NCBI RefSeq assembly: GCF_009862265.1
Contig: NZ_WWGX01000030.1
Coordinates: forward strand, 124,001-188,000
Reading direction: 5' to 3'
Length of the DNA: 64,000 bases
From: Streptomyces sp. SID8352
Lineage (GTDB): Bacteria; Actinomycetota; Actinomycetes; Streptomycetales; Streptomycetaceae
Positions 35,806-44,931 of this stretch are shown here, piece by piece (position 1 is the stretch's first letter; each line of letters opens with the position of its first letter). Made by a program: the position numbers and the translations under genes. The notes under the pieces are model-generated. The model made no database searches. It was not told the origin of the DNA and worked only from the letters and a program-made list of their open reading frames with translations.

Positions 35806-37763
35806 TCCTTACGTCCCCCAAGTCCACCCAGGGCGATTTGCATGGTCTCGTCGTCCCCGCCGGCCGGTCCGGGCCGGGGGGACCGCGGTCGCGGCGCGTA
35901 CGTCTCCGCGGACGCCGTGTCCGGCCGTTCGGCGCGCGGCTCCGCGGGAGCCGCCGCGGAGGGCTTCTTCCTCGCCTCCCGCAGGGAGTGCCGCCAGGCG
36001 AACATCGGGGAGGCGGTGATCAGCAGCGCGAAGGCGGCCCAGACGATCATCGCGGGATGGGCGTGGCCGAGGACGAGGCCGGCGGTGATGGACCCGCCGA
36101 AGACCGCGATGAAGTACCAGTGGTAGCGGAAGGTGCCGAACAGGGTGTCCGGGCTCGCGGAGTCGCCCTTGGGCGTCACCACGAACTTGCTCTTGCGGCG
36201 CAGCACGGCGTCGATCAGGGCCTTGGCGTACAGCGGCGCGGAGAGCGCGGACATGACCATGCCGGCCACGCCGCCGGAGCCCTCCGGCTCGTGCGGGGAG
36301 ACGTTGTGCCGCCGGTTCCAGACGTACAGGCCGATCTGGAGGGCGGAGGCGTTGCCGTAGAGCATCAGCCAGACCACCGGGTCGATGTTGACGCCCGAGG
36401 CTCCCGCGCCCAGGAACAGGGCGCAGCTCACCGCGGCGAGCAGCCAGTTCAGCGCCGACATCGGATAGAAGATGATCATCATCGTGTAGTTGAAGAGCTT
36501 GCTCGGCGGAAGCGAGTACCAGCCCTTCCAGTACTGCTTGAGGATCGTCTCGTACGTCCCCCGCGACCAGCGCATCTGCTGGGTGAAGAAGTCCGTCCAG
36601 GCGTTGGGCCCCTCGCCGACGGCGAGCACGTCCGGGGTGTAGACCGAGCGCCATCTGCGGCCGGTGGCCGGGTTCTTGTGGCGGTGCATCTCGAACCCGG
36701 TGGCCATGTCCTCGGTGATCGAGTCGTACAGGCCGCCGATCTGCTTGAGCGCGGTGATGCGCACCGCGTTGGAGGTGCCGACGAACATCGGGGCGCCGTA
36801 GCGGTTGCCCGCCCGCTGGATGAGGGCGTGGAAGAGGAACTGCTGGGACTCGGCGGCCTTGGTGATCGGGTTGTCGTAGTTGCCGTACACCTGGGGGCCG
36901 ATGACGAAGCCGACGTCCGGGTCGCGGAAGAAGCCGAGCATCCGCTCCAGGTAGTTGGGCAGCGGCACGTGGTCGGTGTCGACGGAGGCGAAGAAGTCGT
37001 ACGCGTCGCCGTGCGCGTCCAGCCAGGCGTTGTAGTTGCCGTGCTTGGTCCGGGCGCGGTGCGGGCCGCTCGGCCGGTTCCACCGGGCGACGCCCTTGCG
37101 GGAGAAGTGGTGCACGCCCAGCCGGGCGCAGACCTCCTTGACCGCGGGGTCGTCGCCCTCGTCGAGCAGCCAGACGTGCATCGTGCCCCGGTGGCGGATG
37201 CGCACGGCCGCCTCCAGGGTCCGGGTGACCATCTCCAGCGGCTCCTTGCCGGGCACGAAGGAGGTGAGGAAGGCGACGCGGGTGCCGGTCTCGGGCACCA
37301 CCGGGACCGGGTCGCGGGCGACCAGGGTGGCGTGCGCGTTGGAGAGCACGTTGAGGCAGCGGAACAGCTCGATCAGGCCGATGGAGACGAGCATCACGAT
37401 GTCGAGGGCGGGCAGCCAGGCGAAGTCCGGGTAGTCGCGCTCGGTCCAGTGCCGGGGCTGGAGCAGCCAGACCAGCAGCACCACCGACAGCAGGGGGGCC
37501 GCGACCAGCATCAGGGCGACGCGGAGGCGGTGCGGCTCCTGGGAGAGCAGCGAGCGGTAGCGCACCCGGTACGGCCGGTTCGGATCGGGCTGGGTGAGAG
37601 GTCCCGCGAGCCGGCTGTAGTGCTCGTAGTCGTACTTGGGCAGTGTCTTCTTTATTCGCCGGAAGGAACCCGTGTTCCCGCTCCGGGGCGACACCACCCT
37701 GAGCCGGGTGGTGTGGGACGGGTCGGTCCGGTCGTCTCCGGCGCCCGACGGCGTCGAGGTCAT
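35802..37763 (-). CDS. cslA: Cellulose synthase-like glycosyltransferase CslA
   Basis: 653 aa, ATG at 37763 after GGGGGATG. Two helices precede the GT2 domain, whose processive motifs are complete: DEGDD (201-205), SVDTDH with Asp262/Asp264, SITEDM with Asp352, and QQMRW (395-399). Five or so C-terminal membrane helices form the export channel, and the tail is Pro/Arg-rich. CslA makes the beta-glucan or related polymer at hyphal tips that supports aerial growth. It is first in the cslA-glxA operon. Confidence 0.95.
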   Translation of the reverse strand: MTSTPSGAGDDRTDPSHTTRLRVVSPRSGNTGSFRRIKKTLPKYDYEHYSRLAGPLTQPDPNRPYRVRYRSLLSQEPHRLRVALMLVAAPLLSVVLLVWLLQPRHWTERDYPDFAWLPALDIVMLVSIGLIELFRCLNVLSNAHATLVARDPVPVVPETGTRVAFLTSFVPGKEPLEMVTRTLEAAVRIRHRGTMHVWLLDEGDDPAVKEVCARLGVHHFSRKGVARWNRPSGPHRARTKHGNYNAWLDAHGDAYDFFASVDTDHVPLPNYLERMLGFFRDPDVGFVIGPQVYGNYDNPITKAAESQQFLFHALIQRAGNRYGAPMFVGTSNAVRITALKQIGGLYDSITEDMATGFEMHRHKNPATGRRWRSVYTPDVLAVGEGPNAWTDFFTQQMRWSRGTYETILKQYWKGWYSLPPSKLFNYTMMIIFYPMSALNWLLAAVSCALFLGAGASGVNIDPVVWLMLYGNASALQIGLYVWNRRHNVSPHEPEGSGGVAGMVMSALSAPLYAKALIDAVLRRKSKFVVTPKGDSASPDTLFGTFRYHWYFIAVFGGSITAGLVLGHAHPAMIVWAAFALLITASPMFAWRHSLREARKKPSAAAPAEPRAERPDTASAETYAPRPRSPRPGPAGGDDETMQIALGGLGGRKE

Positions 37764-38044
37764 GAGTCATCCCCCCACACGCGGTCCGCGCGTGATTCGT
37801 CGCTTGCTCCGTGCGCGCTTGCCTCGACTGGCCGGGCCCCCTCAGCCGCCGCAGTCGCCTCAGTGGTGCACTGCCGTCACCACGGCATCCACACTTTATC
37901 CAGACCCGGAACAGGGCCGACCGGTTGCAGTGGCATGCCTCGCATGGCGCGTTCCCGCCCCCCGGCCCGGGTCCGGCTCCCCCCGAACGACACAGGGTTC
38001 TACGGCCGCGGTCATGATCGCAAGGCGCCCGTCGGCCCCGCATG

Positions 38045-38078
38045 CCGAAGGCCCCTCGTGGTCGCGAGGGGCCTTCGG
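38045..38078 (-). terminator. Hairpin terminator after tRNA-Lys 1
   Basis: A perfect 14-bp stem CCGAAGGCCCCTCG / CGAGGGGCCTTCGG with a 6-nt loop, starting 7 bp beyond the tRNA 3' end on the minus strand. Confidence 0.85.
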
Positions 38079-38084
38079 TTGTCG

Positions 38085-38158
38085 TGCGCCGCCAGGGACT
38101 CGAACCCCGGACCCGCTGATTAAGAGTCAGCTGCTCTAACCAACTGAGCTAGCGGCGC
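38085..38158 (-). tRNA. tRNA-Lys (anticodon CUU), copy 1
   Basis: 74 nt. Acceptor stem GCGCCGC/GCGGCGC; D-arm GCTC/GAGC; anticodon stem GCTGA/TCAGC with loop CTCTTAA (anticodon CTT); T-loop TTCGAGT. CCA is not encoded. It is identical to the copies at 42502 and 52422. Confidence 0.97.
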
Positions 38159-38354
38159 CTGCTGACCCGGACAACCCTACCCGACGCTGGGGGGTGCTCC
38201 GGACCGCCGCCCCGGCCGCCTCCCCCGGACGGCACCCGCCGTACATCGTTCGGACCGTCAACATGCGCGCGAGGAGAGCAGTTGAGAAACTGCCCGGGTG
38301 AGTGGCCGCGATGCTTTTCACGCGGACTTTTCCGGCGGGAGCGAGGGGAATCGC

Positions 38355-39653
38355 ATGGAGAATCCGGCATTCGGGAAGCCGGTGTCCGGAGTTCCGGTGT
38401 TCGAGGAATTCGAACCGGCGGGTGACTGCGCCTGCCGGGGCTGCCGGGCCCTTCCGGGGGCCCCGGCCGCCCGCGTCCCCGCCCGCGTCCCCGGCCGCCC
38501 CGCGGCCCGCCCGGCGCTGGTCGTGGCCGCCGCGACGACCGCCGGGGCGATCCTCGGCGCTGTCCCGGCGGCGGCGGTCCCGGCCGCCGGGGCGCCCGTC
38601 CCGCCCGGTGTCCCCGCGCCCGGGGAAGGGGCCACCCGGCAGGGGCCGCAGGGCCCGCTGTTCGGGACGGCGGGGCTCCCGGTGGTGCAGAGCACGAGCG
38701 CCGCGCTGCCCGCCACCACCCGCGCCGAGATCATCGTCCGGGCCGAGAAATGGGTCACCGCGAAAGTCCCCTACAGCACCACGGCGCACTGGTCCGACGG
38801 TTACCGGCAGGATTGCTCGGGCTATGTCTCGATGGCCTGGAACCTGCCCGCGAACGAATGGACGGGAAGCCTCGCGACATTCGCGGACCGCATTTCCCGG
38901 GACGAACTCCAGCCCGGCGACATCCTTCTCTTCCACAATGCGGCCGACCCGCAGAACGGCTCCCACGTGGTGATCTTCGGAGGCTGGACCGACGGCGCCC
39001 GCACCCACTACACCGGCTACGAGCAGACCCCGCCGAGCACCCGCCGGCAGACCACGCCGTACGCCTACTGGAGCAATTCGGCGCAGTACGTCCCCTACCG
39101 CTACAAGGGCGTCGAGCCCGCCACCACCGGCGGCGCCCCGTCCCGCGCCGCCTACCCGGGGGCCTCGGCCTTCGGGCCCGGCGCCGTCGACGCGCACGTC
39201 ACCGAGCCGGGCCGGATGCTCGCCGCCCGCGGTGGCAGCGGCTACCACACCTCTGGGCCGGGCCCCGGCCGGACGGCGGCGGACCGCGCGGCGACCGGGG
39301 CCTTCCAGCGGGCCCAGGACCGGCGCGGCGCGGACGCCGACGGGCTCCCCGGCCCCGCCGCCCGGCGGCTGCCGGTGACGGGCGGCGGCCGGGACGCCAC
39401 CGCCCCCGCCGCACCGCCCGGTTACCCGGGCCGGGACCTCTTCCGCCCCGGCGCCGTCGGCGACCACATCACCCGGCTCGGGCGGCGACTGGTGGAGAAG
39501 GGATACGGCAGGCACTACACGATCGGGCCGGGACCGCGCTGGAGCGAGGCGGACCGACGCAACGTCGAGGCGTTCCAGCGCGCCCAGGGCTGGCGCGGCG
39601 GCGCGGCGGACGGCCATCCCGGTCCGGAGACCTGGCGGCGGCTGTTCTCCTGA
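38355..39653 (+). CDS. Secreted NlpC/P60-like protein with peptidoglycan-binding repeats
   Basis: 432 aa. The ATG at 38355 follows GAGGGGAA. A Cys-rich N-terminal segment (EFEPAGDCACRGCRALPGAP) precedes a long hydrophobic signal (about 54-75). The catalytic-type domain has DCSGYVSMAWNL with Cys154, and GDILLFHNA...SHVVIFGGW with His204, as in NlpC/P60 or CHAP-like amidases. Two C-terminal repeats ending EAFQRAQGWRG and GAFQRAQDRRG are peptidoglycan-binding modules. It corresponds to the conserved gene next to cslA in S. coelicolor (SCO2835, from memory), divergent from cslA across a tRNA. A role in wall remodelling at tips is inferred. Confidence 0.82.
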   Translation: MENPAFGKPVSGVPVFEEFEPAGDCACRGCRALPGAPAARVPARVPGRPAARPALVVAAATTAGAILGAVPAAAVPAAGAPVPPGVPAPGEGATRQGPQGPLFGTAGLPVVQSTSAALPATTRAEIIVRAEKWVTAKVPYSTTAHWSDGYRQDCSGYVSMAWNLPANEWTGSLATFADRISRDELQPGDILLFHNAADPQNGSHVVIFGGWTDGARTHYTGYEQTPPSTRRQTTPYAYWSNSAQYVPYRYKGVEPATTGGAPSRAAYPGASAFGPGAVDAHVTEPGRMLAARGGSGYHTSGPGPGRTAADRAATGAFQRAQDRRGADADGLPGPAARRLPVTGGGRDATAPAAPPGYPGRDLFRPGAVGDHITRLGRRLVEKGYGRHYTIGPGPRWSEADRRNVEAFQRAQGWRGGAADGHPGPETWRRLFS

Positions 39654-39710
39654 CCGCCCGCCCGTTGATCACCCGTCCATCACGCGTCTGGCGCGGAGGC
39701 TGGAGCACGT

Positions 39711-40979
39711 ATGAGCACGACCCCGTCATCGATCCCCCCACCCGTCCCCACGACCGCCCCCGACCCCGTGACCACCCCTGTCCCCCCGCCCGCCCCCGCG
39801 GCCACCCCCGTTCCCTCGCCCGCCGCCGGGCCGTCCGCCACGGCCGCGGCGGACGGCCCGGGTGGCGCCTCCGTCCCCGGGCCCGGCGCGCTCCTCGCGG
39901 ACGGGGCCGCCGCCCGGCCCGTCCGGCTGATCCACAACGAGGCCACCACCGAGATCCCCGTGCACCTCCTCTTCCGTGACGACCCCGTCCCCGCCCCGGT
40001 GCCGCTGCGCCCGGCGGTCGTCGGCCGCCGCCTGGGCACGGGGGAGCATCCCCGGCTGCGCCGTCCCGCCGCCCCGCCGCCCCGCCCGGCGGCGACGGTC
40101 GCCCCCGGCCCGGCGGAGCATCCGGCGCGGGTGCTGCCCGGCGCGGCCGGGGTGGCCGCCGGGATCTGCGGGGCGGCGGGCTGCGCGGTCACCTCCTGGT
40201 GGGCGGGGGTGCTGCCGACGCCGGTGGTGTCCGCCTCCGGTCTGTCCGCGTTCGCGGGGGCGGGGCTCGGCCCGGCCCAGTGGGCGGCGTACGCGGCGGC
40301 CGGGGCGCTGGGGCTGTTCGGCTTCGGCGGGCTGGCCCGCGGGCGCACCGGGCGGGCCTGGGTGCTCGGCCTGTTCGGCCGCTACCGGGGCACGGTGCGC
40401 CGCACCGGCCTGCTCTGGGTCAACCCGCTGCTCCTGCGCCGCCGGGTCGACGTGCGGCTGCGGCACTGGCGAGGCGGGCCGGTGCCCGCGGCGGACGGCG
40501 ACGGGGTGGCGCTGCGCGTGGTGACGCTGGTGGTGTGGCGGGTGCGGGACACCGCGCGGGCCGTGCTGGGGGTCGACGACCACGAGGCGTATCTGGGGGA
40601 GTGCGTCGAGGCGGCCCTGGCCCGGGTCCCGGTGGACCCGCCGGGCGCGGCGCGCGGCACGGCGGACGCGGTCGGCGAGGCGCTGACCCGGCTGGTGGCG
40701 GCGGACGCGGCGGCGGTCGGCCTGGAGGTGTTCTCGGTGCGGCCGGTGCGGGTGGAGTACGCCCCGGAGGTGGCCGCCGTGATGCACCGGCGCCGGATCG
40801 CCGAGCTGGACGCGGCCCGGCGGGCCCGCGCGCTGTCCTCGGTGGTGGACTCGGTGGAGGACACGGTGACCCGGCTGACGGTGCGGGGGCTGGTCGAGCT
40901 GGACGACTACGAGCGGAAGGCGCTGGTGAAGGACCTCACGGTGGCGCTCTGCGCGGGCCGCGCCGAGCCGGGGACGTGA
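39711..40979 (+). CDS. SPFH/band-7 domain membrane protein
   Basis: 422 aa, ATG 57 bp after the previous gene. A disordered Pro/Ala/Thr N-terminus of about 140 residues precedes two membrane segments (about 145-165 and 185-205). The SPFH domain follows: WVNPLLLRRRVDVRLRHW, GVALRVVTLVVWRVRDTARA, LEVFSVRPVRVEYAPEVAAV, then the coiled-coil end LDAARRARALSSVVDSVEDT. SPFH proteins scaffold membrane microdomains, so it may organise the nearby glycan machinery; that is inference from position. Confidence 0.85.
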   Translation: MSTTPSSIPPPVPTTAPDPVTTPVPPPAPAATPVPSPAAGPSATAAADGPGGASVPGPGALLADGAAARPVRLIHNEATTEIPVHLLFRDDPVPAPVPLRPAVVGRRLGTGEHPRLRRPAAPPPRPAATVAPGPAEHPARVLPGAAGVAAGICGAAGCAVTSWWAGVLPTPVVSASGLSAFAGAGLGPAQWAAYAAAGALGLFGFGGLARGRTGRAWVLGLFGRYRGTVRRTGLLWVNPLLLRRRVDVRLRHWRGGPVPAADGDGVALRVVTLVVWRVRDTARAVLGVDDHEAYLGECVEAALARVPVDPPGAARGTADAVGEALTRLVAADAAAVGLEVFSVRPVRVEYAPEVAAVMHRRRIAELDAARRARALSSVVDSVEDTVTRLTVRGLVELDDYERKALVKDLTVALCAGRAEPGT

Positions 40980-41500
40980 GCGGAGCCGCTCCCCGGGCGG
41001 AGCCGCTCCCCGGGCGGAGCCGCGCCCTGGGCGACTCCGTTCCGCGGGGCGGAGCCGTGCCTGGGCGGAGCCACGCCCTGGGCGGACCGTTTCCCTGAGC
41101 GGAGTTGCCCCCTGAGCGGACCTGCTACCGGGGCCGGGGCCGGGGCCGGGGCCGAGGTCGTTCCCGGGGCCGGGGTGGCGGGGCCCGACCGCCCGGCGTT
41201 CCGGGGCGGCCCGGGCTTCCGGCGCCTCGGGCCCGGACCGGGCATGGGTCTCCGGGCCCCGGCCCCTGGGCGACTCCGTTCCGCGGGGCGTGGCCGCTCC
41301 CCGGGCGGAGCCGCGCCCTGGGCGACCCCGTTCCACGAGGCGGAGCCGTCGGAGTCGCCCCCTGAGCGGACCTGGTCCCGGGGCCGGGGCCGAGGTCGTT
41401 CCCGGGGCCGGGGTGGCGGGGCCCGACCGCCCGGCGTTCCGGGGCGGCCCCGGCTCCCGGCCCCTCGGGCCCGGCTCGGGCGTTGGTCTCCGGGTCCCCC
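40980..41500. repeat. Two ~240-bp direct repeats made of smaller GC-rich units
   Basis: Copy A spans about 41026-41264 and copy B about 41265-41500. Both run CCTGGGCGACTCCGTTCCGC, then CCCCTGAGCGGACCTG, then GGTCGTTCCCGGGGCCGGGG to GGTCTCCGGG. Upstream, CGGAGCCGCTCCCCGGG is itself repeated. No coding potential is seen. Confidence 0.8.
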
Positions 41501-41757
41501 GGAGGGGCTGCCCGCCGCTCCCCCCGGGGGACCCGGCGCGCGGCCTCCCGGACGGTGGGTTTCGGTTTCCCCGCCCCCGGGCGAAGCGCGGCTCCCCGGT
41601 CCTCCGGCCGCCCGGCCTCCCCGGCGAGGCGGCTCCGGACCGCCGGGCGAGGCGGCTCCGGCGCGGCTCCGGACGGCTCGCGAGCAGGCTCCGGACGCCC
41701 CCGGAACACCGGGGTGGGGCCCGCCGGGCACCCCCGGACCGTTTCCCTTTTTTGGTA
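41501..41757. other. Intergenic upstream of the LPMO gene, no gene seen
   Basis: GC-rich low-complexity DNA ending in a run of T (CCCTTTTTTGG) just before the LPMO promoter. Confidence 0.4.
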
Positions 41758-41784
41758 TGGACATGTTCAACTCACGCCCATAAC
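41758..41784 (+). promoter_or_regulatory. Possible promoter of the LPMO gene
   Basis: TGGACA (41758-41763) and CATAAC (41779-41784) are 15 bp apart, a short spacer. The local drop in GC and the operator just downstream support a promoter here. Confidence 0.4.
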
Positions 41785-41790
41785 CTGAGT

Positions 41791-41806
41791 CTTGGTCTAG
41801 ACCAGC
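41791..41806. promoter_or_regulatory. dre operator (DasR binding site)
   Basis: CTTGGTCTAGACCAGC contains the palindrome TGGTCTAGACCA, the core of the DasR-responsive element (consensus ACTGGTCTAGACCACT or close). It sits 46 bp before the LPMO start codon and just after the candidate -10, well placed for roadblock repression relieved by GlcN-6-P. Confidence 0.85.
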
Positions 41807-41851
41807 ATGCAACGCCTCACTGCACTTCCCCCACGTCACAGGAGCAGCAGT

Positions 41852-42457
41852 ATGCGCACAAGGACCAAGATGTACGCCGCCGCGGTGGGCATGGCCACCA
41901 CCGGGGCCCTCCTCCTCTCCTCCGGCGGTGCCACCGGTCACGGCTACACCGACTCGCCCATCAGCCGCCAGAAGCTCTGCCAGAACGGCACCGTCACCGG
42001 CTGCGGCGGAATCCAGTGGGAGCCGCAGAGCGTCGAGGGCCCCAAGGGGTTCCCGGCCGCCGGACCGGCCGACGGCCGGATCTGCTCCGCGGGCCGCGGC
42101 GGGTTCGCCCCGCTCGACAGCCCCAAGCGGCCCAACGGCCAGGACTGGCCCACCACCCAGGTGAACGGCGGCCAGAGCTACTCCTTCCGCTGGCAGTTCA
42201 CCGCGCGGCACGCCACGACGGACTTCAAGTACTACGTCACCAAGCCGGGCTGGAACCAGGACCACAACCTGTCCCGCTCCGACCTCAACCTCACCCCGTT
42301 CTTCACCGTGCCCTACGGCGGCAAGCAGCCCCCGGCCACCCTCTCCCACAGCGGCACCCTGCCGACCGGGCTGAGCGGGCACCACGTGATCCTCGCGGTG
42401 TGGACGATCGCGGACACGGGCAACGCGTTCTACGCCTGCTCGGACGTGAAGTTCTGA
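41852..42457 (+). CDS. lpmP: AA10 lytic polysaccharide monooxygenase
   Basis: 201 aa, with AGGAGCAGCAG before the ATG. The signal peptide ends GGATG and would expose His30 as residue 1 of the mature enzyme (HGYTDSPISRQ). His120 (FTARHATTDF) completes the copper histidine brace. Four cysteines (C43, C51, C78, C197) can form two disulfides. The single domain has no binding module. By position beside cslA-glxA it corresponds to the LpmP/SCO2833 LPMO reported to act on the tip glycan; chitin-type activity is an alternative. The dre site indicates GlcNAc/DasR control. Confidence 0.9.
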   Translation: MRTRTKMYAAAVGMATTGALLLSSGGATGHGYTDSPISRQKLCQNGTVTGCGGIQWEPQSVEGPKGFPAAGPADGRICSAGRGGFAPLDSPKRPNGQDWPTTQVNGGQSYSFRWQFTARHATTDFKYYVTKPGWNQDHNLSRSDLNLTPFFTVPYGGKQPPATLSHSGTLPTGLSGHHVILAVWTIADTGNAFYACSDVKF

Positions 42458-42466
42458 GCGACGAAC

Positions 42467-42496
42467 GAGGGCCCCTCGCGTGTGCGAGGGGCCCTC
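42467..42496. terminator. Bidirectional terminator between LPMO and tRNA-Lys 2
   Basis: Stem GAGGGCCCCTCGC / GCGAGGGGCCCTC with a 4-nt loop, 9 bp after the LPMO stop and 5 bp beyond the tRNA 3' end. Confidence 0.85.
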
Positions 42497-42501
42497 ATCT
42501 G

Positions 42502-42575
42502 TGCGCCGCCAGGGACTCGAACCCCGGACCCGCTGATTAAGAGTCAGCTGCTCTAACCAACTGAGCTAGCGGCGC
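42502..42575 (-). tRNA. tRNA-Lys (anticodon CUU), copy 2
   Basis: 74 nt, identical in all positions to the copy at 38085-38158. Anticodon loop CTCTTAA; no encoded CCA. Confidence 0.97.
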
Positions 42576-42801
42576 ATGACTCCCGCCGTCCGCTTCCCGC
42601 GTTCGGCGACAGGAAAAATACTACCCGCTCCCGGGGGGTGCTCCCGACCACCCCGCGGCCCCGGTGGGCTGGGCCCGGGGCCCCGGTGGGCGGCCCCGGC
42701 GGGGGAGCGCGCGGTCCCGGGACGGCTCCGCCCCTCCGGGGGCACCGCGGCCCCCGGGACGGCCCCGCGCCCGTCCGGGGCGCCGGGCCGTCCCGTACGG
42801 G

Positions 42802-43587
42802 TCAGAGCACCGCGCTCAGGAACTCCCGGGTCCGGTTGTGCTCCGGCTCGCTGAAGATCTTCTCCGGCGGGCCCGCCTCGATGACCCGGCCCGAGTCGAA
42901 CATCAGGACCTGGTCCGAGATGTCCCGGGCGAAGTTCATCTCGTGGGTCACGCACAGCATGGTGATGTCGGTGCTGCGCGCGATGTCCCGCAGCAGGTCC
43001 AGAACACCCGCGACCAGCTCGGGGTCGAGCGCCGAGGTCACCTCGTCCAGCAGCAGCACCTTGGGCCGCATCGCCAGCGCCCGGGCGATGGCCACCCGCT
43101 GCTGCTGGCCGCCGGAGAGCTGGGCCGGGCGGGCGTCGCACTTGTCGGCCAGGCCCACCATCTCCAGCAGCCCCCGGGCACGCTCCACCGCCTCGTCCCG
43201 GGACATGCCCAGCACGGTGACCGGCGCCTCGGTGATGTTCCGCAGCACGCTCATGTTCGGGAACAGGTTGAACTGCTGGAAGACCATGCCGATCCGCTTG
43301 CGGACCTCGCGCCGCTGCTTCTCGCCGGCCGGGTGCAGCAACTGCCCGTCGACGGTGATCGTGCCCTCGTCGGGCTTGAGCAGGGTCATCAGCAGCCGCA
43401 GGATCGTCGTCTTGCCCGAGCCGGACGGGCCGATCAGGGTGACGTGCCGGCCCGCGTCGACGGAGAAGTCCAGGTGGTCGAGGACGGTGTTGTCGCCGAA
43501 CCGCTTGGTCACCCCCTCCAGCCGGATCAGCTCGCCGGAACGGCGCTCGGGACTCTTCTCGGGGTGGGGGAGGGTGTCAGTGGGCAA
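42802..43587 (-). CDS. Polar amino-acid/ectoine-type ABC transporter ATP-binding protein
   Basis: 261 aa with a proposed TTG start at 43587 (GGAGCG 5 nt upstream), overlapping the permease end by 11 bp; other starts are possible. Walker A is IGPSGSGKTT, the Q-loop is VFQQFNLFPN, the signature is LSGGQQQR, Walker B is VLLLDEVTSALDPE, and the switch His is in VTHEM. It belongs to the polar amino-acid (HisP/GlnQ/EhuA) group and is last in a four-gene minus-strand operon of receptor, two permeases and ATPase. Confidence 0.9.
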   Translation of the reverse strand: MPTDTLPHPEKSPERRSGELIRLEGVTKRFGDNTVLDHLDFSVDAGRHVTLIGPSGSGKTTILRLLMTLLKPDEGTITVDGQLLHPAGEKQRREVRKRIGMVFQQFNLFPNMSVLRNITEAPVTVLGMSRDEAVERARGLLEMVGLADKCDARPAQLSGGQQQRVAIARALAMRPKVLLLDEVTSALDPELVAGVLDLLRDIARSTDITMLCVTHEMNFARDISDQVLMFDSGRVIEAGPPEKIFSEPEHNRTREFLSAVL

Positions 43588-44227
43588 GGCGTCGCTCCAG
43601 GGCTCGCAGGGCAAGGGAGGCCAGGTAGGAGACGATGACGAAGGCCACGCCGATCACCGTCAGGGGCTCGGTGAACTGGAAGTTCTGCTGCGAGAACAGC
43701 CGTGCCTCGCCGAGCATCTCCAGCACCGTGATCGCCATCAGCAGGGGCGTGTCCTTCAGCATCGAGATCACGTAGTTGCCGAGGGCGGGCACCACCCGGC
43801 GGACGGCCTGCGGCAGGATCACCGCGGTCCACGTCCGGGCGAGCGGCAGGTTCAGCGCCGTCGCGGCCTCCCACTGGCCGACGGGCACCCCCTCGATCCC
43901 GGCCCGGTAGACCTGCATCGTGTAGGTCGAGTAGTGCAGACCGATGCCGACCACGCCCGTGGTCAGCGCGGAGAACGTCAGTCCCCACTCGGGCAGCACG
44001 TAGAACAGGAAGAAGAGCTGCACCAGCAGCGGCGTGTTGCGGACGAACTCCGTGACCACGCCGACCGGCCAGGTCACCCAGCGGGACGGCACCCGCGTCA
44101 GCAGCGCCCACACCAGGCCCAGCGCGAAGGAGATCAGCGACCCCAGGACGAGGATCCGCAGGGTGACCAGCAGTCCGTCCCAGAAGTGCGGCATGAACTC
44201 CGAGACCGCGTTCCAGTCCCAGGTCAT
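43577..44227 (-). CDS. Polar amino-acid/ectoine-type ABC permease (second)
   Basis: 216 aa, ATG overlapping the upstream stop as ATGA. The HisM-type permease has about five helices, an N-terminal TM pair (LLVTLRILVLGSLISFALGL) and the EAA loop EAATALNLPLARTWTAVILP. FVRNTPLLVQLFFLFYVLPE is typical of the family. It pairs with the next permease to form the channel. Confidence 0.9.
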   Translation of the reverse strand: MTWDWNAVSEFMPHFWDGLLVTLRILVLGSLISFALGLVWALLTRVPSRWVTWPVGVVTEFVRNTPLLVQLFFLFYVLPEWGLTFSALTTGVVGIGLHYSTYTMQVYRAGIEGVPVGQWEAATALNLPLARTWTAVILPQAVRRVVPALGNYVISMLKDTPLLMAITVLEMLGEARLFSQQNFQFTEPLTVIGVAFVIVSYLASLALRALERRLAH

Positions 44228-44931
44228 CGGACACCCCCGGCCCCGGCCGGCTCGGCGGCGGGGGCGGGCCCGCTCCCGGACGCCGTCCTGCCGACACCCG
44301 CCTTCAGCCGCTTCTCCAGACCGCGCATCCCCCGCGTCAGCAGGAACGCGATCACGAAGTAGAGCAGCAGGACGTACGTGTAGATCTCCGCGCTCTCCTG
44401 GAGCGCCAGGCGCACCAGGTTGCCGCTGAACGCCAGGTCACCCATGCCCATGATCGACACCAGGGCGGTGCCCTTGAGCAGCTCCACCAGCAGGTTGGAG
44501 AAGGGCGGGATCATCTCCGGCACCGCCTGCGGCAGCAGGATCAGCCTCATCCGCTGCCACGGCGTGAAGCTCAGCGCGATGCCGCCCTCCCGCTGCGCCG
44601 GATCGACCGCGCCGAGCGCGCCGCGCACGATCTCCGAGCCGTACGCCCCGTAGGTCAGGCCCAGCGCCAGCGTGCCCGCCCACATCGGGACGAGCTGCCA
44701 GCCGAAGGCCGGGGGGAGCACGAAGAACACCCAGAAGATCATCACCAGCGCGGAGGTGCCGCGGAACACCTCGGTGTAGAAGCCCGCGAGGAAGCGGACG
44801 ATCCACAGCCGGTGGGTGCGCGCGACGCCCGCCACGAAGGAGACGGCCGTCGCCAGCAGCGCGCTGAAGAAGAGGAGCTGGACCGTGACCCAGACCCCCC
44901 GCCATACGAGTTCCCAGAGTCCCGAAGTCAT
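44224..44931 (-). CDS. Polar amino-acid/ectoine-type ABC permease (first)
   Basis: 235 aa. The ATG at 44931 overlaps the receptor stop (ATGA), so it is preferred over the GTG 9 nt upstream. It has the family segments FRGTSALVMIFWVFFVLPPA and the EAA-like GGIALSFTPWQRMRLILLPQ. A Pro/Ala/Gly tail follows the last helix. Confidence 0.88.
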   Translation of the reverse strand: MTSGLWELVWRGVWVTVQLLFFSALLATAVSFVAGVARTHRLWIVRFLAGFYTEVFRGTSALVMIFWVFFVLPPAFGWQLVPMWAGTLALGLTYGAYGSEIVRGALGAVDPAQREGGIALSFTPWQRMRLILLPQAVPEMIPPFSNLLVELLKGTALVSIMGMGDLAFSGNLVRLALQESAEIYTYVLLLYFVIAFLLTRGMRGLEKRLKAGVGRTASGSGPAPAAEPAGAGGVR

